Assembly (NCBI GenBank): GCA_964464435.1
Contig: CAYXGE010000087.1
Coordinates: 1-7,752 of the forward strand
Direction of reading: 5' to 3'
Length of the DNA: 7,752 nucleotides
From: CAYXGE01 sp964464435
GTDB taxonomy: Bacteria > Pseudomonadota > Gammaproteobacteria > Burkholderiales > Methylophilaceae
Shown here: piece after piece, positions 1 through 7,300 of the stretch
Numbering within the stretch: the stretch's first letter is position 1
Layout of the letters: each line of letters begins with the position of its first letter
Made by a program: the position numbers and the translations under genes
Notes under the pieces: generated by a model
Seen by the model: the letters and a program-made list of their open reading frames with translations, nothing else
Database searches by the model: none
Told to the model about the DNA's origin: nothing

Positions 1-327
1 TGTAAGCACAAATTGCTGGGCTTGCGATGCCACAAATTCGGGTACGGTTAGCCTACCATTTTGCTGCAAATAATTATGCGTAAATTGGATATTTCCTAAG
101 CTCTTGGGAAAATCTGCGTCAAATAAGTGGTTAAACCCTATCCAAAAATGCGATTGCGTGACCGCCTTCGCGTTGCACACTTTCAACACCATCTCGCCAT
201 CCTCCGTTTGGCAATGCCAAAGTTGATGTGTGCTATCTTCAAAGCGGCTAGGCATGGCTTTGGGCGCCGCAATCAGTTTGGGCAACTGCGCTTGCACGTC
301 AAGAGAAAGTTGAGGGTAAGTGATCAT
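1..327 (-). CDS. 5' part of a possible phosphotransferase/kinase-like protein (partial)
   Basis: The minus strand is open without a stop from an ATG at 327-325 to the left edge, giving 109 codons that begin MITYPQLSLDVQAQL. Codon use resembles that of the other genes here, and a plus-strand reading of the same stretch gives an arginine/histidine-rich protein typical of an antisense shadow. Residues about 35-52 (HQLWHCQTEDGEMVLKVC) look like a beta-strand, turn and strand carrying a lysine (K49), as in the N-terminal lobe of aminoglycoside-phosphotransferase-type kinases. The catalytic loop would lie beyond the window, so that assignment is a guess. No clear Shine-Dalgarno precedes the ATG; Met25 is an alternative start but has none either. 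The gene diverges from everything downstream and is probably unrelated to the efflux operon. Confidence 0.72.
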   Translation of the reverse strand, partial: MITYPQLSLDVQAQLPKLIAAPKAMPSRFEDSTHQLWHCQTEDGEMVLKVCNAKAVTQSHFWIGFNHLFDADFPKSLGNIQFTHNYLQQNGRLTVPEFVASQAQQFVLT

Positions 328-397
328 AATAGTTATACGATTAACTTAGGAAAAATAGACCAATTAATGAATGAGGATACATGAAAAAAACGTTAAC

Positions 398-416
398 TTG
401 CTTGAGAAATAAGCAA
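398..416. repeat. Short perfect inverted repeat in the divergent intergenic region
   Basis: TTGCTT (398-403) and AAGCAA (411-416) form a perfect 6-bp dyad around a 7-nt AT-rich spacer. It lies between the divergent minus-strand gene ending its start at 327 and the small plus-strand gene at 560. It could be an operator or a weak hairpin. The surrounding 328-559 is very AT-rich, so a chance match is quite possible. I see no other convincing promoter or RNA gene in this interval. Confidence 0.25.
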
Positions 417-559
417 TATTTATTTATCATGTCAGTAAGAAATATAAAAAAGTTTAAATTTTTCTAAGTTTTAGCCAGTGAACTGCCGTTATGCTTTATT
501 ATGGTGCAATAAGGCCTAAAAAATTTATACATAATTAACTCAATAATTGGACAATCAAA

Positions 560-697
560 ATGGCATTTGTAATATATTATATTGTGGCAATTACTTTGCT
601 GATTCTACACTTTACTGGACATTTAGAGCGTTGGGGAGTTGAATGGCTCATGTTTGCTCTAGCACTCACCGTATTTCCAGTCGTGATTTACTTGTAA
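560..697 (+). CDS. Small two-helix membrane protein, 45 residues
   Basis: A 45-codon frame runs from ATG at 560 to TAA at 697. The product begins MAFVIYYIVAITLLILHF and ends TVFPVVIYL. It has two hydrophobic segments (about residues 2-18 and 29-44) separated by a short polar turn, GHLERWGVEW, with charged residues H21, E23, R24 and E28. This helical-hairpin layout is what a genuine small inner-membrane protein shows, and is unlike a random AT-rich reading frame. A weak TTGGA lies about 9 nt upstream of the ATG. A strong stem-loop terminator follows 19 nt after the stop codon, so the gene appears to be a free-standing unit. I do not recognise the family and assign no function. Its proximity to an efflux operon recalls small membrane modulators of RND pumps such as AcrZ, but nothing in the sequence demonstrates that link. 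Confidence 0.68.
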   Translation: MAFVIYYIVAITLLILHFTGHLERWGVEWLMFALALTVFPVVIYL

Positions 698-716
698 GCT
701 TCTCTTTATAACCACC

Positions 717-744
717 CTAAGCTCGCATGTTCAGGCGGGCTTAG
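717..744 (+). terminator. Rho-independent terminator of the small membrane-protein gene
   Basis: The arms CTAAGCTCGC (717-726) and GCGGGCTTAG (735-744) pair over 10 bp with a single T:G wobble, around an 8-nt loop (ATGTTCAG). The run ATTTCCCTATTTTT follows at 745-758, a somewhat interrupted T-tract. It lies between the small gene ending at 697 and the promoter at 803, so it would separate the two transcription units. Confidence 0.8.
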
Positions 745-802
745 ATTTCCCTATTTTTATTACCCCCTAAATTGCTCAAAAACTAGCTTAGTGAAAATTT
801 GC

Positions 803-832
803 TTGACATCTTTAAGTTAACAGTGTTATCTT
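803..832 (+). promoter_or_regulatory. Sigma-70-type promoter of the DUF2147-to-RND operon
   Basis: A perfect -35 hexamer TTGACA lies at 803-808. The best -10 is TATCTT (827-832), 18 nt downstream and preceded by TG at 824-825, which makes an extended -10. The alternative TTATCT at 826-831 gives a 17-nt spacer but matches the consensus less well. The predicted transcription start is near 839-840, leaving a leader of about 37 nt before the ATG at 877. The next gene has a strong AAGGAG at 865-870. The core promoter overlaps the tandem operator-like repeats, which fits a strong promoter held down by a repressor. Confidence 0.7.
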
Positions 833-844
833 AACAACGTTATC
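812..844. promoter_or_regulatory. Tandem TetR-type operator (two abutting 14-bp repeats)
   Basis: TTAACAGTGTTATC (817-830) is followed directly by TTAACAACGTTATC (831-844): a 14-bp direct repeat differing at two positions. The first copy contains a perfect dyad TAACA-g-TGTTA (818-828); the second has TAACA-a-CGTTA (832-842) with one mismatch. A longer dyad centred on 823 spans 812-834, with 10 of 11 positions pairing. The sites cover the spacer, the -10 element and the predicted start point, so a bound repressor would block RNA polymerase. The obvious candidate is the TetR-family protein encoded at 2632-3267 in the same operon. That pairing is inferred from location and site geometry. Confidence 0.7.
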
Positions 845-876
845 CAATATTAATCACCCAAACTAAGGAGCACAAC

Positions 877-1317
877 ATGTTTAATTTGCGAACTTTTTGC
901 ATTGCTTGTTTAGTAGTCATCTCTCAAATTGCTTATGCTAATAGCAATTTAACCCCAGCTGGACTTTGGAAAGCGCACAATGACAAAGGCGTGCCTACTG
1001 GATATATTAGAGTCACTGAACAAAACGGAGTATTCACCGGCGTCATTGAAAAAGGGCTAGAAACAGATAAAGAAGATAAATATTGCACTTCATGTAAAGA
1101 TGAACGTAAAAATCAAAAACTGGTGGGCATGACCATGATGAAAAATGTTAAAGCAAAGGGCGATACTTACCAAGGGGATGAAATTCTAGACCCCTTTTCT
1201 GGCAATACCTATAAAGTGAAACTCACACTAAAAGAGGCTGGTAATACAATGGAAGTAAGGGGTTTTGTGGGCGTAAGCTTATTTGGCCGCACACAAATTT
1301 GGCAACGCGTAGAATAG
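877..1317 (+). CDS. Secreted DUF2147 family protein
   Basis: The 146-residue product has a Sec signal peptide: a short basic N-terminus (R5), a hydrophobic core over about residues 6-18, and an AYA site predicting cleavage after Ala21. The mature part of about 125 residues has the pattern of the DUF2147 family (PF09917). It begins with GLWKAHNDKGVPTGYIRV (29-46), has a C70-x-x-C73 pair, ILDPFSGNTY (103-112), and ends with VRGF...LFGRTQIW (127-142). Members are small periplasmic or exported beta-rich proteins of unknown function. The CxxC pair might form a disulphide or bind metal, but that is speculation. The start is fixed by AAGGAG at 865-870, 6 nt before the ATG. It is the first gene of the operon, and its stop overlaps the ribosome-binding region of the next gene. 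Confidence 0.93.
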   Translation: MFNLRTFCIACLVVISQIAYANSNLTPAGLWKAHNDKGVPTGYIRVTEQNGVFTGVIEKGLETDKEDKYCTSCKDERKNQKLVGMTMMKNVKAKGDTYQGDEILDPFSGNTYKVKLTLKEAGNTMEVRGFVGVSLFGRTQIWQRVE

Positions 1318-1326
1318 GAAAATAAA

Positions 1327-1797
1327 ATGGACAACAGTTATTTATGGTTAAAAGTCATCCACATTCTGGGTGTCGTGTTATTTTTAGGCAATATTATTGT
1401 CACGGGTTGGTGGAAAAACATGGCTGACTTGACAAAAAATCCGCAGGTGATTGCATTTGCCCAACGCCAAGTGACACTGACAGACTTTATTTTTACTGGG
1501 GGTGGTGTAGTCATTTTATTGGCTGCAGGCATGTTCAATGTATATTTGCATGGCCTAAGTTACTCTGCCAAGTGGCTGTCACATGGCATGGGTATATTTT
1601 TACTATCAGGAATTATCTGGGTTGCCGTATTGATTCCAGTACAAATTAAGCAAGCAAATATGGCCAAGGCATTTGCTGTTAGCAATGAAATTCCTGCCAG
1701 TTACTGGAAACTATGTACTACTTGGAATTTCTTTGGGCTATTAGCAACATTAATACCTCTGATGAATTTATATTGGATGGTATTTAAGCCTGCATAA
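1327..1797 (+). CDS. DUF2269 family four-helix integral membrane protein
   Basis: The 156-residue product has four predicted transmembrane helices at about 6-28, 52-74, 86-106 and 132-153. It matches my recollection of DUF2269 (PF10027): an N-terminal LWLKVIHILG with H12 inside the first helix, a TDFIFTGGGVVILLAAG second helix, a charged loop QIKQANMAK, and a C-terminal P-x-x-YWKLCTTWNFFG...YWMVFKPA segment. No function is established for the family. The membrane-embedded histidine recalls HemJ- or cytochrome-like proteins, but haem or metal binding is not shown. The ribosome-binding site TAGGAA (1315-1320) overlaps the stop of the DUF2147 gene, leaving only 9 nt between the frames, so the two are probably co-translated. 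Confidence 0.9.
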   Translation: MDNSYLWLKVIHILGVVLFLGNIIVTGWWKNMADLTKNPQVIAFAQRQVTLTDFIFTGGGVVILLAAGMFNVYLHGLSYSAKWLSHGMGIFLLSGIIWVAVLIPVQIKQANMAKAFAVSNEIPASYWKLCTTWNFFGLLATLIPLMNLYWMVFKPA

Positions 1798-1815
1798 TTT
1801 AAATTGGAGAACCTT

Positions 1816-2604
1816 ATGGACTACGCACTTATTACGGGTGCTTCAAGTGGCATTGGCCTTGAGTTAGCAAATATCATGGCTAGTAAAAAGCACAACCTGA
1901 TTTTGGTTGCGCGTAACGAGCCTGCGCTTTTAAACCTTAAGCAATCGCTCACGCAGGAATACGGGGTAAGTATTGAAGTCATCGCCATGGATTTAGCTAT
2001 ACCCCAACAGGCCGAAGCACTTTACCGAGTATGCAAAAACAAACAATTAAACGTCAATTGCTTAGTCAATAATGCAGGGTTTGGGGATTACGGCAAATTT
2101 GATTCCGCAAAAGTGAACACTTATACCGAGATGTTACAACTCAATGTCATTGCACTCACAGAATTGACTGCTTACTTTCTTGCAGAGATGAAACAACGCA
2201 GTACTGGCCGCATTATGAATGTTGGCTCTATTGCCGCATTTCAACCCAACCCAGGCTTGGCCGCCTATGGCGCTAGCAAAGCCTATGTCATGCAATTTAC
2301 TGAAGCGCTCAATTATGAATTGCGTGGCACAGGCGTTAGTGTCACATTGTTGAGCCCAGGCGTGACTGAAACAGGCTTTGTAAGTCGCGCAAATATGCAA
2401 CACGCAGCCAACGCAAAAAGCGGCTTGATGACCGCACATGCTGTTGCGCTTGCTGGATACGAAGCGATGATGGCTGGCCAATTAAATATCACACCAGGAT
2501 GGAAAAACAAGGTCATTACTTTTGGTAGCAAAATCATGCCTTCAAGGGAGTTTTTATTAAAAACCGCCGCAACTGTGCTTAAAGATACAGCGCATTCATC
2601 GTAA
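1816..2604 (+). CDS. Short-chain dehydrogenase/reductase (classical SDR, DltE-like)
   Basis: This 262-residue protein is a classical NAD(P)-dependent oxidoreductase. Visible motifs, numbered from the ATG at 1816, are the Rossmann loop TGASSGIG (7-14), D59, NNAG (85-88), N110, the catalytic serine S138, and the YGASK box with Y151 and K155, followed by PGVTET (181-186). The full N-S-Y-K tetrad is present, so the enzyme should be active. An arginine at 33 just after the second strand favours NADP(H). The substrate cannot be read from the sequence. An in-frame TTG at 1804 would add four residues, but GGAG at 1806-1809 sits 6 nt before the ATG at 1816 and supports that start. The gene begins 18 nt after the DUF2269 stop and belongs to the same operon. 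Confidence 0.95.
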   Translation: MDYALITGASSGIGLELANIMASKKHNLILVARNEPALLNLKQSLTQEYGVSIEVIAMDLAIPQQAEALYRVCKNKQLNVNCLVNNAGFGDYGKFDSAKVNTYTEMLQLNVIALTELTAYFLAEMKQRSTGRIMNVGSIAAFQPNPGLAAYGASKAYVMQFTEALNYELRGTGVSVTLLSPGVTETGFVSRANMQHAANAKSGLMTAHAVALAGYEAMMAGQLNITPGWKNKVITFGSKIMPSREFLLKTAATVLKDTAHSS

Positions 2605-2631
2605 AATTTATCAATAACACTTTACTTATTT

Positions 2632-3267
2632 ATGCCACCAAAATTTAAAACAGAAGCTGAACGACAACTTGCACGTCATCACATTTTAGATGCTGCGCGT
2701 GAGCTATTTGTCAGTAAAGGCGTAGAAGCGGTGACTATGCGCGAAATTGCCAAAAAAATTGACTATTCGCCCACCACAATTTATTTGTACTTTAAAGATA
2801 AAGATGCACTTATTCTTGACCTTTGTAATACCGACTTTCAGACCCTTGCCCTTGAACTCAACACCATTTTAAAGATTGAGGGGGCAGTTGAGCGCATGAT
2901 GGCTTTGGGAAGAGCCTATGCACAGTTTGCATTGCATCACCCCAATCATTACCGCATGATGTTTATGACAAAGCATCTAGCATGCAATATAGATGGTAAT
3001 GAACAATTCGATGCCAGTTTAGACGCTTATCGCCTACTTAATCACGTCGTGTCACAAGTACATGAAATTGGCTGTTTTCAGCCACATCTTGATGATGCCG
3101 AACTGATTGCGCAAACGGTTTGGGCAGCAATTCATGGTGTATGTTCATTAGAAATTACCATGGGTGAAGACCATCATATAGAGTGGCGAAATATAGAATC
3201 ACGTGTTGAGTTGATGCTAATGACACTGATGAAAGGCATGTTAAAAGAGGGCTTGATGCATGAATAA
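2632..3267 (+). CDS. TetR-family transcriptional repressor with WHG-type C-terminal region
   Basis: The 211-residue product has an N-terminal TetR DNA-binding domain at about residues 14-62: ILDAARELFVSKG, then the helix-turn-helix TMREIAKKIDYSPTTIYLYF (35-54), then KDKDALI. The ligand-binding half contains YAQFALHHPNHYRMMF (96-111) and WAAIHG (164-169), typical of the WHG C-terminal class (PF13305). It probably represses the operon through the dyads at 817-844, controlling its own synthesis with that of the pump. The inducer is unknown. No Shine-Dalgarno is visible before the ATG at 2632 and no other common start codon lies between it and the in-frame stop at 2602-2604, so translation may be weak, as suits a repressor. 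Its last 8 nt overlap the adaptor gene. Confidence 0.95.
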   Translation: MPPKFKTEAERQLARHHILDAARELFVSKGVEAVTMREIAKKIDYSPTTIYLYFKDKDALILDLCNTDFQTLALELNTILKIEGAVERMMALGRAYAQFALHHPNHYRMMFMTKHLACNIDGNEQFDASLDAYRLLNHVVSQVHEIGCFQPHLDDAELIAQTVWAAIHGVCSLEITMGEDHHIEWRNIESRVELMLMTLMKGMLKEGLMHE

Positions 3268-4342
3268 TATTCGTAAATTTTGGCTGGCAGGCTTAATTTG
3301 CTTAGCGTTGTGCGCTTGCCATCCAAAAGAAGAATCACAAGCATTGGCAAGGCCAGCCTTGGTCATGACCATACAACACAATGGCAGTGACCAAAAGTTA
3401 GGCGTGGTTGGCGAGGTTAAAGCACGTTACCTTTCTGCACAAGGTTTTAGAGTGGCAGGCAAGATTATTGAACGTTATGTAGAAGTTGGTAATCAGGTGA
3501 GTAAAGGTCAACGTATTGCTCGCCTAGATAGTCAAGATGCCAAGCTTAATGTGCAATCTGCGCAAGCCGATGTTAGCCGCGCGCAAGCCCAATTTGAGCT
3601 TGCAAAATCCAACCTTGCTCGACAAAAACAGTTAGTAGAAAAACAATTTATTTCTGCCTCAACCTTAGATAGCTTTGAAGCCCAATATCAGTCTGCCCAG
3701 GCACAGCTTGCGCAGGCAAAAGCACAAGCCGATGTATCAGGCAATCAATCGCAGTACACCACCTTGTATGCCGATAAAACCGGCGTGGTCACTTTTGTTA
3801 AAGCAGAGCCCGGACAAGTCGTTACAGCGGGTGAAGTAGTCGCGCAAATTGCAGACACCCATGCGCTAGAAGTAGAAATTGCCTTGCCAGAATCACGTCG
3901 CGCACTGGTGCATGAAGGCGATACCGCTAAAGTTGTATTATGGGCACAGCAGACCAAGTATTATGATGCGCAAGTCCGTGAAATTGCGCCTTCCGCTGAC
4001 AGTGCGACGCGTAGTTTTATAGTCAAAGTGACCATTTTGTCGCCCGATGAAGACATCAAACTAGGCATGACAGCAGGCGTTAAATTTAGTCAATTTAATG
4101 AAGACAGCCTGCTCATTCCTAGTACAGCAGTTACCCAAGTAGGCAATACACCGGTTGTTTGGGTAGTCGATGCAAAAACCAACAAAGTGCGTACCCAAGC
4201 GGTGTCTGTGTTAGCTTTTAGAGAAGATGGGGTTACCATTAATCAAGGCCTTAAAGCAGGCGATAGAATTGTAGTTGTAGGCGTACAAAATCTCACTGCA
4301 GGGCAAACCGTTACGCCAGTTGAAAAGGCTCACCCGCATTGA
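3260..4342 (+). CDS. RND efflux periplasmic adaptor (membrane-fusion lipoprotein)
   Basis: This 360-residue HlyD/AcrA-type adaptor would link the inner-membrane RND pump to an outer-membrane channel. A lipoprotein signal is seen: basic N-terminus, hydrophobic core, and lipobox LCAC with the lipidated cysteine at C20. The order of parts is: first lipoyl half near 60-95 (GFRVAGKIIERYVEVGNQVSKG), an alanine/glutamine-rich coiled-coil hairpin near 96-162, second lipoyl half near 168-198 (ADKTGVVTFVKAEPGQVVTAG), a beta-barrel near 200-280, and a membrane-proximal domain to about 355. The start is the ATG at 3260, with AGAGGG at 3246-3251. It overlaps the repressor gene by 8 nt and the permease by 4 nt, so adaptor and pump should be translationally coupled. 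Only one adaptor is present, unlike the TriA/TriB pair of the triclosan pump. Confidence 0.96.
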   Translation: MNNIRKFWLAGLICLALCACHPKEESQALARPALVMTIQHNGSDQKLGVVGEVKARYLSAQGFRVAGKIIERYVEVGNQVSKGQRIARLDSQDAKLNVQSAQADVSRAQAQFELAKSNLARQKQLVEKQFISASTLDSFEAQYQSAQAQLAQAKAQADVSGNQSQYTTLYADKTGVVTFVKAEPGQVVTAGEVVAQIADTHALEVEIALPESRRALVHEGDTAKVVLWAQQTKYYDAQVREIAPSADSATRSFIVKVTILSPDEDIKLGMTAGVKFSQFNEDSLLIPSTAVTQVGNTPVVWVVDAKTNKVRTQAVSVLAFREDGVTINQGLKAGDRIVVVGVQNLTAGQTVTPVEKAHPH

Positions 4343-7300
4343 AATCGTTTAACTTATCTGAATGGGCGTTAAAGCACCAAAGCTTGGTGCTGTTTGCCAT
4401 GCTAATGCTCACCATTATTGGCATGGCTTCATACGGCAAACTTGGACAATCTGAAGACCCGCCTTTTACCTTTAAAGCCATGACCATACGCACAGGCTGG
4501 CCTGGCGCAAGCGCCAACGAAGTGGCGTTACAAGTGACCGATAAAATTGAAAAGAAAATGCAAGAAGTACCGCATTTGCATTTTATTAGCAGTTACTCAC
4601 GTGCTGGCGAGTCTATGGTGATTTTGCGCATCGATGATGGCACAGCCGCCAAAGACATGCCAAATGTGTGGTATCAAGCACGTAAAAAAATGAGCGATAT
4701 TAGGCATACTTTACCTGCCAATATTGAAGGTCCGATTTTTAATGATGAATTTGGTGATGTTTACGGCAACCTTTATGCCCTGACTGGTAATGGCTATGAC
4801 AATGCTGAGCTGAAACGCCAAGCCGAGCGGATTCGTGCTGAGTTTTTACGCATTCATGATGTCGCCAAAGTTGACTTTTTTGGTGAACAAAAACAACGCA
4901 TTTATATTGATATTTCAAACGCTAAGCTGGCAACGCTTGGCTTAAGTACCGAGCAAATTTTACAAACCATACGTGCACAAAACCCAATGCTCGCTAGTGG
5001 AACATTTCATACCGCAGATGAAAGCATACGAGTTAGCTTAAGTGGTCACTTTAACCAATTAGAAACGGTGCGTAATTTACATTTTCGGGTCAATGGGCAA
5101 GACCTTCAACTAAAAGACATTGCCACAGTGAAGCATGGCTATCAAGCGCCACCCACGCAAACTACACGCTATATGGGTAAAGAGGCGCTGTTTATTGGCA
5201 TTTCAATGCAAGAAGGCGGAGACATTATTGCTTTGGGCGAACACATTGATGAGGCCATTGCACGTATTCGTAAGCAACTCCCTATTGGCCTCGAGCTGCA
5301 TACCATTACCTCACAGCCAGATATCGTGCAACACTCAGTCAATGAGTTTGTAAAATCATTGGCAGAGGCCGTTGTGATTGTATTAGCAGTGAGTTTGTTG
5401 TCCTTAGGTTGGCGCACAGGCTTGGTGGTCGCGGTGACCATTCCTATTGTGTTAGCGATTACTTTTTTATTAATGCGTTTGTTTGGTGTTGGCTTACATA
5501 AAATATCGCTTGGCGCTTTAATTTTAGCACTTGGCCTATTAGTGGATGATGCCATTATTGCCGTAGAAATGATGGCATCAAAAATGGAACAAGGTTGGGA
5601 TAGAATTCGTGCCGCATCATTTGCGTACAACTCAACCGCCATGCCTATGTTAAGCGGTACGCTAGTGACCGCCGCTGGCTTTTTACCCATTGCCACTGCG
5701 GCTTCGTCTACAGGGGAATACACACGCTCCATCTTTCAAGTTACCGTCATTGCACTACTGGTTTCTTGGGTAGCCGCTGTAGTATTTGTACCCTATTTGG
5801 GCTACAAAATGTTACCAAATTTAAGTAGTCATCAAACCCACCAGCAAGATATTTATCAATCTTCTGCCTATCAAAAATTACGTCGCCTGATTACCTGGTG
5901 TGTACAACATTATTGGGTAGTGATTTTTATTACTATTGCCACCTTTGTACTCTCCATTATTGGTTTTTCAAAGGTACAGCAACAATTCTTTCCAGACTCT
6001 ACTCGCCCCGAGTTAATTGTTGATTTGCGCTTAACAGAAGGCGCTTCATACTATGCTACAGATGCCTCAGTTAAAAAAATGGAACAATGGTTAAGCAAAC
6101 AGACTGGTATTAGTAATTATGTGGCCTATATTGGCAGCGGTAGCCCACGCTTTTATTTGCCTTTAGACCAACAACTACCGCGCAAAAACTTTGCCGAGTT
6201 TGTGGTGCTCACTAAAAGTTATGCAGACCGAGAAGCTTTGCGTAGCAAAATTATCCGTTTATTTGAAACCGATTTTCCTGAGCTAAAAGGTTCGGTTTTT
6301 AGGCTTGAAAATGGCCCGCCTGTTGGTTTTCCAGTGCAGTTTAGAGTATCTGGCCCTGTTGAAGCCGAGCAAGATTATGAAATCTTACGCCAACAAGCGG
6401 CTAAGGTAGCCGAAGTGATGCGTGCCAACCCTTACCTCAGCAATGTGCAATATGATTGGGAAGCTCCCATTAAAAAAATTCATCTTGAAATTGATCAAAG
6501 TAAAGCGCGCCTATTAGGCGTAAATAATGCAGAAATTGCCCAATTTATTGGTGGTGCCTTAAACGAGCTGTATATCACTGAATTCCGTGAGGGTAATGAA
6601 CTCATAGACCTTGTGGTGCGTGGCAATACCGAAGAACGCACGCAAGTCTCTCGTATTGGCGATTTAATGATTAAAACACAAAGTGGCAAAAGCGTTTCAT
6701 TGGCGCAAGTAGCCAAGATTCATTACACCTTTGAAGATGGCCTTATTTGGCGTAGAAATCGCGCACCTACCATTAGCGTGCGCGCTACCTTGTACGGGCA
6801 TATGCAAGCGCCCGTGGTTTCCAATATGGTAGAACAAAAATTAGGCGCTATTCGTCAACAATTACCCTTAGGCTACCATATAGACACAGGCGGCGCAGTT
6901 GAAGAGTCCGCCACAGGAAGCGCCTCAGTAGCGGCAGGTGCGCCATTGTTTATTATTGCCGTACTCACCATATTAATGCTGCAATTACAAAGCTTCTCAC
7001 GCGTTACCTTGGTGTTAATTACTGCGCCGATGGGCATTATTGGCGTGGCCTTATTTTTACTCATCTTTAACCAGCCATTTGGCTTTGTTGCCATGCTTGG
7101 CACCATTGCGTTATCAGGCATGATTATGCGCAACTCCGTCATTTTGGTAGACCAAATTGCGCAAGACAAAGCGGAAGGTAAAGCTGACTGGCAAGCTATT
7201 GTAGAGTCTACCGTGCGCCGTTTTAGACCGATTGTGCTAACAGCCGCCGCCGCGATATTAGCCATGATACCACTGACACAAAGTGCATTTTTTGGCCCCA

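Noticed and set aside
127..384. Plus-strand frame of 85 codons starting at GTG
   Set aside because: It is antisense to the minus-strand frame at 1-327, is rich in Arg and His as a shadow would be, and has no ribosome-binding site.
381..467. A 28-codon frame beginning MKKTLTCLRNKQY with GAGG 4 nt upstream
   Set aside because: It lies in very AT-rich DNA, is lysine- and phenylalanine-rich as expected by chance, lacks a clean signal peptide or domain, and its SD spacing is short. Conservation would be needed to support it.
1804..1815. TTG start adding four residues to the SDR
   Set aside because: The GGAG at 1806-1809 would lie inside that extension and is ideally placed for the ATG at 1816, where the SDR fold also normally begins.
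5169..5732. Long minus-strand frame of 187 codons inside the permease gene
   Set aside because: It is the antisense shadow of a strongly recognisable RND permease; its composition is low-complexity Ser/Thr/Ala/Ile with no recognisable domain.
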